Shown: positions 35,733 through 44,635 of the stretch, in pieces
Layout of the letters: every line of letters begins with the position of its first letter
Position numbering within the stretch: position 1 is the stretch's first letter
NCBI GenBank assembly: GCA_037045455.1
Contig: JBAOIN010000005.1
Location: forward strand, 124,001-188,000
Direction of reading: 5' to 3'
Source of the DNA: JADKAV01 sp037045455
Lineage (GTDB): Bacteria > Actinomycetota > Actinomycetes > S36-B12 > UBA10799
Length of the DNA: 64,000 bases
The notes under the pieces: model-generated
The model's input: only the letters and a program-made list of their open reading frames with translations
Database searches by the model: none
Told to the model about the DNA's origin: nothing
Position numbers and translations under genes: made by a program

Positions 35733-36334
35733 ACCAAACCGGCCGCTTCAAACAGCGTCGCAAGGACGAGGCAGCCCCATCCCCACACAGTGCCCATCAG
35801 GAAGCCGAGCGGATTAGCCCCCATCGCCACACCCAGCCCCACACCCACCAGGGGCAACAGTGACAGCACCTTGGCCGTTGCTCGTGGGCCGGCCAGCTGC
35901 GCCGCGACCTCCCGGCGTACCTGTGCCGCATCCCGGGCGCCATCGATCAGCCGGTCCAACGCCGCGGCCATCGCCGCCCCCGACCCCTCACTCACCTGCC
36001 ACAAAGCTGCCAAGGAGATCAGCAACTGCTCGTCACCGGCGTCGGCACGAAGAGCTTCAGGCACGTCGCCGCCCATGCGACAGACAGCCAGCGCCTGCGG
36101 CACGACATCGCGTCCGGTGGAGGTGACCGCCCGCTCGAAGGCGGAGCGCAGCGCGATGCCAGCAGCGAGTTCGTCGCGCAGCGCCTCGATCAGTTCCACG
36201 ACGGTCTCGGTGGTTACCCCCGGACGCCGCCGGAAGCGCCAGTTCAGCTGCAGCGAGCCTGTGCCCAGTCGGTAGCGGGAGGGGCGTCGGACCAGCAGCC
36301 AGCCACCAGCCAGCAGGAGCAACCAGGCACTCAT
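35690..36334 (-). CDS. tadB: TadB-like pilus platform protein (T2SSF)
   Basis: A 214-residue protein with one N-terminal TM helix, then a T2SSF domain: ELIEALRDELAAGIALRSAFERA, ALWQVSEGSGAAMAAALDRLIDG, RREVAAQLAGPRATAKVLSLLPLVGVGLG, and two further TM helices. It is shorter than proteobacterial TadB, as usual in actinobacteria. The start overlaps the ATPase gene stop by 4 bp. Confidence 0.87.
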   Translation of the reverse strand: MSAWLLLLAGGWLLVRRPSRYRLGTGSLQLNWRFRRRPGVTTETVVELIEALRDELAAGIALRSAFERAVTSTGRDVVPQALAVCRMGGDVPEALRADAGDEQLLISLAALWQVSEGSGAAMAAALDRLIDGARDAAQVRREVAAQLAGPRATAKVLSLLPLVGVGLGVAMGANPLGFLMGTVWGWGCLVLATLFEAAGLVWMRRLVRGVEGQL

Positions 36335-37459
36335 GCGGGCAGCCGGTCCCGGCCCGGGCCGTTGATGATGCCGCCATCCCGGAACACGACCGCAGGCACA
36401 GTGCGGACCAGCGCATCGTCGCGTTCGAGCACGGCGATCCCAGCCACCCGGCGCACGCCTCGGCGGTCACGGATGATGTGGACTACCGCGTCCAGGCCCG
36501 CTGCCACTTGTGCGTGTAGGCCGGAACGGTTCAGCCCAGCCGGCAGCGCCAACGACTCCAAACGGGCCGGGACGTCGGCCGCGCTGTTCGCATGCACGGT
36601 GCCACAGCCACCTTCGTGACCGGTGTTGAGTGCGGCCAGCAGATCCACCACCTCGGCCCCTCGCACCTCCCCCACCACCACTCGGTCGGGTCGCATCCGT
36701 AAGGCTTGCCGGACCAAATCCCGCAGTGTCACTTCACCGCTGCCTTCAGTGTTGGGCGGACGGGATTCCAACCGGACGACATGCGGATGATCCGGCCGAA
36801 GTTCCGCGGAATCCTCGACCAGCACCATCCGCTCCTCGGAACCGACCTCTGTGAGAAGGCTGGACAGCAGCGTCGTCTTGCCCGAGCCGGTACCGCCGCT
36901 GACGAGGAAGGCGCGGCGGCTCGCCACCAGGTCGGCGAGCATCTGGGCCCCTGCTTCGGGCACCATGCCTGAGTCCACGAGTTCGGCCAGCGAGAACACC
37001 CGGCGACGCGGAATGCGCAGCGACAGGCACGTGCCGTCGGAACTGATCGGCGGCAGGATCGCGTGCAGCCGGATGCCTTCGGGCAAACGGGCGTCGACGA
37101 ACGGGGAACTATCGTCCAAGCGTCGGCCCGCGCTGCTCGGCCAGTCGCTGCGCCAGCCTGCGCACTGCCCCCTCGTCGGTGAACCGCACCTGCGTGCGGC
37201 GTAGCCCGTCGCCGTCGTCGATCCACACCGAGTCGGGAGCGTTGACCAGCACGTCCGTAACGCCCGCGGCCCGGACCAGGGGTTCCAGCACGCCCAGACC
37301 CGTCATCTCGGTCCGCAGCGACTGCACCACTTCCACGACAGTCGTCTCGGGAAGCACGAGTCCCTCGGCGCGCAGCGCATCGGTCACTGACACCGGCGTC
37401 GCCTGCCAGCCTTCTGTGGCCAGCCGGCGCCGGACCCGGTCGACCAGGTCCTCCCTCAC
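36331..37459 (-). CDS. tadA: TadA/CpaF pilus assembly ATPase, one frameshift
   Basis: Secretion ATPase of about 375 residues from GTG 37459, which overlaps the Ssd/CpaE stop by 4 bp. The N-terminal part reads PLVRAAGVTDVLVNAPDSVWIDDGDG. A one-base slip near 37120 is followed by DDSSPFVDARLPEGIRLHAILPP, the Walker A VSGGTGSGKTTLLSSLL, the Asp box LVEDSAELRPDHPHVVRLESR, the Walker B RMRPDRVVVGEVRGAEVVDLL, and the His box NTGHEGGCGTVHANS. All catalytic boxes are intact. Confidence 0.9.
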
Positions 37460-38488
37460 CCGAGCACCTCCTGCAGAATCCCGGTGCCAGCGCGTCCCAG
37501 TGGACTGCGGGCCCGCATGCCGGGCGGTTCCCCGCGTTCCAGGCGACGGTCGAGGTCGCGGTCTGCCCCAACTGCGGCGAGCACCGGCAGTCCGACGGCT
37601 TCCCCGACGTCCTCGGCCACCAGACCGCCAGGGTTGGGCCCCCGCACGATCAGCTCGCACATGCCCAGGGCTTTGCGTGTGGTCATGCGGGTGGCGGCGC
37701 GGACGGACCGGACATCGGCGGGCACGAGCATCAGCACCCGGTCGCAGCGGGCCAGCGCCTCGTCCTGCGCCAACGTTGCGGCCCGTCCCAGATCGACGAT
37801 GGTCAGCGGGGTGCACAGCCTGGCCGCATCCACGACGGACCCGGCCACACCGGGGGACAGGTCGCTGACCCGGTCGTCCGACCACCCCACCAACGCCACT
37901 CCGTGCACCTGCGCGACGCTGGCCTGCAACGACAGGGCCGGGATCCTGCCCACCCCGGCGCTCACGCTGTCCCAGGTCAGGCCGGCGCCGGCATCCTGGC
38001 CCAGCACGATCCCGAGGCCGCAGCCCTGCGGATCGAGGTCGATCAAGTAGGGCGTGTGCCCCGCCCGGACCGACGCGATGGCCAAGGCAGCAGCGAAGAC
38101 CGAGGCGCCCGCACCGCCGCGGGCACCAATCACCCCGACCACCCGGCCCGTGGGCAGTTCGTCGCCGGCGCGCCTGCACGCGGTCGGCCAGCCAGCCGGG
38201 ATCCCCCGGCGGTTCGACGACCGCATCCGCACCGAGTTCGAAGGCCACCCGCCAGTCGGAATCCCGCGGATGACCAAGCACCACCACATGTGGGCGGTTG
38301 GGCAGCCCCGCCCGGGCGACCTCCGAAACGCGGTCGACACCGATCACGACGACGACCGAGCGCAGCCACGCCTGCGCGACCTCCTGCGGTCCGGCAAGGA
38401 CTTCAGCCGTCAGTTGCGAGGCAGAGGTCATCGCCAGCACATGGTCGATGAGATCGGGGTCGTCGGAGACGAGCAGGACATCGGCCAC
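37456..38488 (-). CDS. Ssd/CpaE-like MinD-family protein, one frameshift
   Basis: About 343 residues from ATG 38488. A receiver-like N-terminal domain (ADVLLVSDDPDLIDHVLAM, HVVVLGHPRDSDWRVAFELGADAVVEPPG) leads, after a slip near 38170, into a MinD/ParA-type domain: GRVVGVIGARGGAGASVFAAALA, a degenerate Walker A lacking the signature Lys of KGGxGKT, then LIDLDPQGCGLGIVLG and TPLTIVDLGRAATL. The mycobacterial homologue (Rv3660c, Ssd) affects septation. Here it heads the Tad gene set, where CpaE proteins localise the pilus. Confidence 0.85.
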
Positions 38489-38549
38489 GTCTCCTGCTTA
38501 ACGAAGCCACCCGTCGGTACCTGGCGGGTTTGTGCGATCTGTGGACAGG

Positions 38550-38632
38550 GGGGACATGGGAAGACCCCCGCAGGGGGGGGATGCGGGGGTCTTCGGGCCG
38601 ATAGTTGGGGGGGAAAGATCGGCCGGTGCCCT
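38550..38632 (-). ncRNA. 6C RNA
   Basis: On the minus strand two hairpins with C-rich loops follow each other. Hairpin 1 has arms 38618-38624 and 38596-38602 (GGCCGAT/ATCGGCC), with seven consecutive C in the loop. Hairpin 2 has arms 38582-38594 and 38560-38572 (GAAGACCCCCGCA and its exact complement), with eight consecutive C in the loop. Two stem-loops each carrying at least six C is the definition of the actinobacterial 6C RNA, and its known place in mycobacteria is between the Ssd gene (Rv3660c) and the HAD gene (Rv3661), exactly as here. The transcript ends are estimates. Confidence 0.88.
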
Positions 38633-38768
38633 TTCTCAGGGCTACCTAAGTCTTACCCTCGCCTCCCACAGATGCAAGCGGAGAAGTTCAAGATTGGAGT
38701 AATTTCGCTCAATCAGGCGGCGAAATCATCGTTTCGGCTGATGCCGCGGGGCATGCGACCATGTCTGC

Positions 38769-39551
38769 GTGGGTTCCAAAGCAGCGGCATTCTTCGACCT
38801 CGACAAGACGATCTTGGCGAAATCCAGCTCGTTGGCGTTCGCCAAACCCCTCTACGAGGGCGGGCTCATCGGCCGCAGCGACGTTCTCAAGAGCGCTTAC
38901 GCACAGCTGGTCTATCTGACCTCCGGCGCCGACCACGACCAGATGGAGCGGATGCGGGTCTACCTGTCGCAACTGTCGGCGGGCTGGGATGTCGAGCAGG
39001 TCCGCAGCGTCGTCGGGGACACCCTGGACAGCATCGTGGAGCCGATCATCTACCAAGAGGCGCTCAAGTTGATCGCCGAGCACCAGGCGGCTGGCCGCGA
39101 CGTCATCATCATCTCCTCGTCGGGTACCGAGATCGTGGAACCCATCGGCGCCCGGCTGGGCGTGGACAAGGCGATCGGTACCCAGATGGCCGTCGAGGGC
39201 GGCAAGTACACCGGCGAGATCCTGTTCTACGCCTACGGACCGGGCAAGGCCGAGGCCATGGAACAACTGGCCGCAGACGCGGGCTACGAGCTCGCCGAGT
39301 CGTACGCCTATAGCGACTCCTACACGGACCTGCCGATGCTCGAAGTGGTCGGGCATCCGTTCGCCGTCAATCCCGACGAGCAGTTGCGGCGGGTAGCCAA
39401 GGAACGGGTCTGGCCGATCCTGGAGTTCGACAAGCCGGTGTCGATGAAGGCCGCCTCAGCGAGCCGGCAGCGGACCACTGCGGCGGCCTCGGCTGCCGGG
39501 GCGGTGGCGCTGGGGTTGGCGTGGTACATGCGGTACCGGCGCGGGCGCTAG
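38769..39551 (+). CDS. HAD-IB family phosphatase, SerB-like
   Basis: A 260-residue protein from GTG 38769. The HAD motifs are clear: motif I FFDLDKTIL (Asp10, Asp12), motif II IIISSSGTEI, the conserved Lys near GPGKAEAM, and motifs III/IV in YSDSYTDLPMLEVVG. A C-terminal TM helix (TTAAASAAGAVALGLAWYMRY) probably anchors it to the membrane. HAD-IB enzymes remove phosphate from small molecules such as phosphoserine or lysolipid. It is the Rv3661 counterpart, divergent from the Tad locus with the 6C RNA between. Confidence 0.88.
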   Translation: MGSKAAAFFDLDKTILAKSSSLAFAKPLYEGGLIGRSDVLKSAYAQLVYLTSGADHDQMERMRVYLSQLSAGWDVEQVRSVVGDTLDSIVEPIIYQEALKLIAEHQAAGRDVIIISSSGTEIVEPIGARLGVDKAIGTQMAVEGGKYTGEILFYAYGPGKAEAMEQLAADAGYELAESYAYSDSYTDLPMLEVVGHPFAVNPDEQLRRVAKERVWPILEFDKPVSMKAASASRQRTTAAASAAGAVALGLAWYMRYRRGR

Positions 39552-39671
39552 TTCTGTCGCGCTGGCACTCGCGTGAGTCGTGCGGGGCCGCTAGTTCTGT
39601 CGCGAAGTTGCCCGCACCGTCGCGTTGTGGTCACGACACGCCGAGGTTAACGACGACAACGCAACAGAACT
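39550..39671. repeat. Palindromic intergenic element between convergent genes
   Basis: AGTTCTGTCGCG occurs at 39550-39561 and 39593-39604, and its inverted form CGCAACAGAACT ends the element at 39660-39671 (11 of 12 match). The middle holds the 10-mer CGACACGCCG at 39634-39643. TTCTGTCGCG and CGACACGCCG also occur together at 44583-44612. It lies between the HAD gene and tmsB and may end both transcripts. Confidence 0.65.
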
Positions 39672-39677
39672 CCCCGC

Positions 39678-40916
39678 CTACCGCTCCAGCGACAACCGCA
39701 GCGGCATCCCGTTGTCACCGGCGGGCGACGTTCGGGTCGCCAGCACCTGGTGCAACTGAATCCGGTTGCGCGCAAAACCCCATTTCGACGCCGCGAGGTA
39801 GAGCCGCCAGACCCGTGCCTTGCGCAAGCCCACCTCAGCCACGGCCTGCTCCCAGTGCGCTTCCAGGTTCGTCAGCCAGTGGCCCAGCGTCAGCGCGTAG
39901 TGCACGCGCAGGTTCTCCTCGTGCTGGACCTCGAGGTGTTGGCGTTCCATCGCGTCGACGAGCACGCCTACGTGCACCAGCTCGCCGTCCGGGAACACGT
40001 AGCGGTTGATGAAGCCGTTGCGCGTGTAGGTCCGTTCGGTGGGGTCGGTGCGGGTGATGCAGTGGTTGAGCAAGCGGCCGCCGTCGACGAGCTTGCCGCG
40101 CAAGAAGGAGAAGTAGTCCGGGTAGTTCTTCTTGCCGATGTGCTCAGTCAGGCCGATGCTGGCCACCCGGTCGAAGCCGGTCTCGGTCACGGCCCGGTAG
40201 TCGCTGTGGCGGATATCGATCTGCCCTTCGAGACCGGCGTCGCGCACGGCCTGCTGACCCCAGCGGGCCTGCTGCTCGGACAACGTGACGGCGATGACGT
40301 CCACCCCGTAGTGCTGGGCCGCGTGCATCGCGAACCCGCCCCACCCACAACCGACGTCCAGCACGCGCATCCCCGGTTCAAGGCCGAGTTTGCGACAGAC
40401 GAGGTCGAACTTCTCCTCCTGCGCCTGCTCCAGCGTGGCTTCGGCAGTGGGGAACACAGCACACGTGTAGGCCATCGTCGGTCCGAGCACCCACTCGTAG
40501 AAACGGTTGGACACGTCATAGTGGTGCGAGATGACTTGGGCGTCCCGGCGCCAACTGTGCTTGCTGCCGGAATGCTGCACCTCCTCGGGCGGGGGCGGCG
40601 GCTTGCGCAGGAAGAAGGGCGCAAAACCGCGGGCCAGGCGCGCCTTCTCCCCCACGCTCACTTCCCGTCCGGCGGCCGTGGCCAACCGGTCGAAAGCCGT
40701 GTACAAATCCCCGCTCACCTCGAGGTCACCGGTCACGTAGGCCCGCGCGAGGCCGAGCTGCCCCGGCGCTCCGAGTAATGCGGCGATAGCCCGCGGCGAG
40801 CGCACCTCCAAGCGCACGTCCGAGCCGATCCGCCCACCCTTACTGCCGTCATAAGCGATGAACTCGACGTCGGTGTCCGGCCCGGCGAGCATGTCGAATG
40901 CTTCAGCGATCTTCAT
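39678..40916 (-). CDS. tmsB: Cyclopropane-synthase-type fatty-acyl phospholipid methyltransferase (TmsB/UfaA1-like)
   Basis: A 412-residue CFA-family enzyme: the N-terminal lipid-binding domain (residues 1-110), HYDVSNRFYEWVLGPTMAYTCAVF, SAM motif I VLDVGCGWGGFAMHAA, the metal/bicarbonate-site text SIGLTEHIGKKNYPDYF, and a C-terminal YV.FPDGELVHVG with HYALTLGHWLTNLEAHW. Together with the overlapping FAD-oxidoreductase gene it matches the tmsAB pair. In that pair this enzyme adds a methylene at C10 of oleoyl chains in phospholipids and the partner reduces it to 10-methylstearate (tuberculostearate). The pair and its order support the call over a plain CFA synthase. Confidence 0.85.
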   Translation of the reverse strand: MKIAEAFDMLAGPDTDVEFIAYDGSKGGRIGSDVRLEVRSPRAIAALLGAPGQLGLARAYVTGDLEVSGDLYTAFDRLATAAGREVSVGEKARLARGFAPFFLRKPPPPPEEVQHSGSKHSWRRDAQVISHHYDVSNRFYEWVLGPTMAYTCAVFPTAEATLEQAQEEKFDLVCRKLGLEPGMRVLDVGCGWGGFAMHAAQHYGVDVIAVTLSEQQARWGQQAVRDAGLEGQIDIRHSDYRAVTETGFDRVASIGLTEHIGKKNYPDYFSFLRGKLVDGGRLLNHCITRTDPTERTYTRNGFINRYVFPDGELVHVGVLVDAMERQHLEVQHEENLRVHYALTLGHWLTNLEAHWEQAVAEVGLRKARVWRLYLAASKWGFARNRIQLHQVLATRTSPAGDNGMPLRLSLER

Positions 40917-42245
40917 GGCGTCCTTGTCTTGTCGTACAACTGCGGGAAACGTTCGTCGGGGTCGTACAGCTTCTTCAATCCGGCGTACTCGGCGCCGCCG
41001 TAGATGTCGTAGAACTCCTCAGGGGTGTAGAACGAGGTGGAGTACAGGGATTTGCGGCCGTGCAGTTCACTGACTTTGCGCTCGATGGCGCGGTTGACGC
41101 GGCCGGCCTGGGGATCCTCACCCGCGGCGAGTTCCACCCGCGACCAGAAGCCGACGTTGACGTAGGTCGTACCCGGGTCGAAGGCGTACAGCGACCACCG
41201 CCGGGAAGGGTCGCGCTGCTTGAGCGGACACAGCCAGACCGGGGTGATGCCGACCTCACGATGGAAGAACTCCAGGAACTCCGGAAGTGCCTGCGCGGGC
41301 ACCTCGACGTCCTGCACCACGATCTCCTTGGGCCGCCGCCCACGCAGCCCATCGAGCCGGCGGGAGAAGCCGTAACGGCGATCCGCAGCGATGATCTTCC
41401 AGTACACGTCGCTGCGCTTGAAACGGTCCGGCCAGACCCGCCGCACTGCCGGATTCTGGACCCCGAACGCCGCCGAACACCAGAACCAGTCGGTGTCCCA
41501 GCGCCACAGGTAGTCCAGCGTGGTCAGGGTGTCGGTCCGGCGCTGCTGGATGGAGCGGTAGTAGATCTGCTGGCCGGTGTAGTCGGATGACTCGCCGCTG
41601 TCGCTATAGCGGCCGAGGGTCAGGTACATCTCGTCGGGCGCGAACAGCGTGGCGTCCATGTAGTCGACATCGTGCGTCTGGGTCATGGCGGCGGCCAGTT
41701 CAGTCGCCGACGTGAACGGTACATGCTGCAGCGCCACATAGGGCAAGACCGGTTCGAGTTCGATCTCCAGGCGCAGGGCGTAGCCGAGACTGCCATAGGA
41801 ATTGGGGAACCCGAAGAACAAGTCGCTGTGCTCGTTGTCGGGGGTGGCGTGGACGACCTCCCCCGTGCCGGTCAGCACGTCCATCGAGAGCACGGATTCA
41901 TGCGGGCACCCGTTGCGAAAGCTCGCGGCCTCGATGCCCAGTCCCGTGACTGCCCCACCCAGTGTGATGGTCCGCAACTGCGGGACACACAAGGGCACCA
42001 GGCCATGCGGCAATGTTGCGGCGACCAGGTCCTCGTATGTCGTCAGGCCGCCGACGCTCGCGGTGCGACGCGGAAGTGTCCACGCCGATACACCCCTTCG
42101 AAGGCCGACAGGTCCAGCGTCGTTGGCGGTGGCGGGCCGGGACCGGAAGAGGTTGGACGTGGACTTGCGCAGTCGCACGTGACCAGTGGAACTGGACAGA
42201 CTGACGGCTGGCGACCTGTGCAGCGCGCGCGAAGTCCCCGGTCAT
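40913..42245 (-). CDS. tmsA: FAD-binding oxidoreductase (TmsA-like, DHCR24-type), frameshifted N-terminus
   Basis: About 440 residues from ATG 42245. The FAD_binding_4 domain shows KSTSNLFRSR, then ASVGGLTTYEDLVAATLPHGLVPLCVPQLRTITLGGAVTGLGIEAASFRNG with the PP-loop-type Gly stretch and CPHESVLSMDVLTG. The C-terminal part has WLCPLKQ, YVNVGFWSRVEL and KSLYSTSFYTPEEFYDIYGG. Three or four one-base slips between 42060 and 42200 break the first 60 codons. The stop overlaps the tmsB start by 4 bp. Its expected role is NADPH-linked reduction of 10-methylene to 10-methyl fatty acyl chains at the membrane. Confidence 0.83.
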
Positions 42246-42357
42246 GCCCGCAAATCTAATGCGGCGGCAACGCGGGGCGAAAGGGTCAAAAAAACCGGGC
42301 CCGAGTGATCAAGCGTGCACGCTGGCCGGTCGAAGCCGGCCTCTCCCGACGTGGGGT

Positions 42358-42405
42358 TCAGCGCCGCGTGGGTTCTCGGACCCGGTTGTAGATGACGTTT
42401 GCCAT
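42358..42405 (-). CDS. Possible leader peptide or micro-ORF (15 aa)
   Basis: ATG 42405 with AAAGG 6 bases upstream opens a 15-codon frame, MANVIYNRVREPTRR, ending TGA at 42358. The start codon directly follows the TAG of another 13-codon ORF (42406-42447, MHDEAADGEVERQ), giving TAGATG. After it come a GGCCGG/CCGGCC hairpin (about 42324-42341) and a seven-T run on the minus strand (42288-42294), before tmsA starts at 42245. The arrangement looks like a leader region, but coding is not proven. Confidence 0.3.
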   Translation of the reverse strand: MANVIYNRVREPTRR

Positions 42406-42449
42406 CTACTGCCTTTCTACCTCCCCATCGGCTGCCTCGTCATGCATTT

Positions 42450-42467
42450 CCTGCGACACGCCGCAGG
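42450..42467 (-). terminator. Short hairpin after the ABC1 kinase gene
   Basis: CCTGCG (42450-42455) and CGCAGG (42462-42467) form a 6-bp stem directly after the stop codon of the ABC1-type gene. It contains the shared intergenic 10-mer CGACACGCCG (42454-42463). Confidence 0.45.
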
Positions 42468-42468
42468 T

Positions 42469-43778
42469 TCACCCCAACGGATCGTGTCGCGCGAGACCCT
42501 GCGCGAATCCCGGCAGGTACCGCACGAGTTCGCTGCGTACGTCGACGGTCGCGTTCAGGCCACTCAACACCCCGACCAATCCCAACCAAACCCGGTGGGT
42601 GAACAGCTGCTCGGCCGGCATGTTCATCTGCAGTGCGACGGCGAAGTCGGGATTGCGGGGGTCGTTGATGGTGCCGAACGTGCTGCGCAGCCACTCTCGC
42701 GAGTAGGTGAAGGTCTCGTGCCGGGCCGGTTCCGTGAAGGGCGCCAGGTAGCCCGCGAGTTTGTCCACCTCCAGGTGCCGGCCGGGCCGGATGAAGCCGT
42801 CAGCCCGAAGCCGGGATTCGACTGCCTCGGAATCGCCGACCAGCATCCCGGCGATCAGGCGCCCAAACGTCTCGGGAAGGCCGCCCGGGGTGTGGAGCAC
42901 GGAACCGAAGTCGAGCACGCCGAGCCGCCCGTCCACCAGCCGGAAATTGCCGGGGTGCGGATCGGTGTGCAGCAGGCCCACACGCTTCGGGCTGACCAGG
43001 AAGAAGCGCTGGTACAACTGGCCGGCCAGGTCGCGATCGCCGTAACTACCGCTCAGGGCGAGTTCAGCGAACGGCACGCCGTCCAGCCAGTCCGAGACCA
43101 TGACCCGGCGGGTGGCCTGCAGGACGTGAGGCACGACCACCTCGGAATCGGCCTCATAGGCGTCTGCAAACCGGTTCTGTGCGGCGGCCTCGTGGGTGTA
43201 GTCGAGTTCCTCGCCGAGCCGGGTGCGCAGTTCGGCGACCAGTGGTGGCATGGCCAGGCCGCGGGCGATCAGCGACGTCGCGCGCAACGCCCACGACAGC
43301 GCGCGGACGTCCGCCGCCATAGCCTTGGCGATCCCGGGGTATTGGACCTTGACTGCGACCTGCCGGCCGTCCGGCAAAGTCGCGCGATGGACCTGTCCGA
43401 TCGAGGCGGCGGCGACGGTCGTCTCATCGAACGTCGCGAACTGCTCGCGCCAGCGCGGCCCAGGTCCTCACGCAGCACGCCTTCGACGTCCCTGAACGCG
43501 AGCCCGACGTTGCTCTCTTGCAGGCCCGTCAACGCCGTGCGCCAACTCCCCTCCGGGTCCTGTGGAAAGAGGGTCTCCACCGTGCTGAGCAGTTGGCCGG
43601 CCTTGAGCGCACCGCCCTTGAGTTCCCCGAGCGTGCGCCGAGTGTCGTCGGCAGTGGCCGCCCGCGCTTGGGCGGCGCTCATCCGCTTGGCCCGCACTCG
43701 CAGCGAACGGCCCAGGGCGCGCACCGGCAACATACCGATCGCTGCCGAGCGGCGCAGGCTGGAGCGGGTCAGGGCCAC
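42469..43778 (-). CDS. ABC1/AarF/UbiB-type atypical kinase, one frameshift
   Basis: About 436 residues from GTG 43778. The family hallmarks are present: the KxGQ motif LKGGALKAGQLLSTVE, after a slip near 43450 the Ala-rich loop TVAAASIGQVHRA, the Lys in VAVKVQYPGI, the catalytic loop LLHTDPHPGNFRL, and VLDFGSVLHTP. These proteins support isoprenoid-quinone or lipid metabolism by an ATPase or kinase activity that is still debated. The start lies 2 bp beyond the stop of the degenerate Fic gene, so the two are coupled. Confidence 0.85.
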
Positions 43779-43779
43779 G

Positions 43780-44550
43780 TCAGCCCACCAGCTCGGCCAG
43801 CCCCTGCGTCCCCGCGGCCATTGCGCCGGCGTGGAACTCGATCCAGGCCACCACCTCACCCGACGCATATCCCCGCAGCGCCCGCGCGTATGCGGTCCGT
43901 CCGGCTTCCTGCAGCCCCGCCTCCGGCACCGACCAGTTGTCCGGGTCCAGCCCGCGGCTACTCAGGACGAGGCGGTCGACCGCTCGGGCGACCAGCCCGC
44001 TGCCATAGGTGAACGGCTGCATCGTCATGAGTTCGGCGTGCACGATGGCGGCCACGACCAGCGCCGGTGCCTGGGTCGGACGGGTCAGCCGCAGCGCCAG
44101 GTCGGCCAACCGTGGCGGCACGGCGGCCGGGTCCGGAGCGGTGGCCAGCAGCAGGGGGTCATTCGGGGCATCGGGGCGAGGCCGGCCGACATCGTCGGGC
44201 GTCACCGGGCGGGCGACCAGCGTGTGCAGTTTGGCCAGCGCCTGTAGTGGCGCGTTCTCCCAAATGGGGCGGATAGCGGGCAGTTCGGCGTACAGCGCCA
44301 CGATCCCGGCCGCCGCGCGCCCCATCGGGGTGTCGTCGGCCGCCTGACCTGCCTTCCACACCTTCCACTCCACCTCGATGCCGTCGATGCCGGCCGAACT
44401 CGCGGCGCCGGCCAGTGGCGAACGGCGGGCGAGTTCCTCGCTCTTGGCGCGCAGCCCCCGGTCCCACAACATCGCGTCGAAGGCGGACCGGGCTGAGGCG
44501 GCGGCATCGGCGACGCCGGGCAGGTCGGCGACGGCGGCGAAGGCATCCAC
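43780..44550 (-). CDS. Fic-fold protein with degenerate active-site motif
   Basis: A 256-residue helical protein. Near residue 175 it reads HAELMTMQPFTYGSGLVARA. This aligns with the Fic motif HPFxxGNGRxxR, but with Gln for the catalytic His, Ser for Asn and Leu for the first Arg; only PF, G..G and the last Arg remain. Upstream there is a TP-type loop, LHTLVARPVTPDDVGRPR, as in Fic proteins. It therefore probably lacks AMP-transferase activity. In mycobacteria a protein of similar length (Rv3662c, from memory) sits next to the HAD gene. It is coupled to the ABC1 kinase gene. An IS3 remnant lies just 5' of it and may have cut its promoter. Confidence 0.68.
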   Translation of the reverse strand: MDAFAAVADLPGVADAAASARSAFDAMLWDRGLRAKSEELARRSPLAGAASSAGIDGIEVEWKVWKAGQAADDTPMGRAAAGIVALYAELPAIRPIWENAPLQALAKLHTLVARPVTPDDVGRPRPDAPNDPLLLATAPDPAAVPPRLADLALRLTRPTQAPALVVAAIVHAELMTMQPFTYGSGLVARAVDRLVLSSRGLDPDNWSVPEAGLQEAGRTAYARALRGYASGEVVAWIEFHAGAMAAGTQGLAELVG

Positions 44551-44635
44551 GGGTCCGACGCTACCGGGGCCCCGGGCAGCCCGTTCTGTCGCGCTGTTCT
44601 CGCGACACGCCGCCTGGACTGTTCGGGCAGCATCG

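Noticed and set aside
38631..38665. Iron-box-like sequence near CTACCTAAGTCTTACCC
   Set aside because: It resembles a DtxR/IdeR half-site only loosely, lacks the second half of the palindrome, and is better explained as the 6C RNA promoter region.
44378..44635. Upstream part of the open frame running into the IS3 transposase
   Set aside because: It is antisense to the Fic-fold gene and does not match IS3 OrfB. The transposase similarity begins only near 44640.
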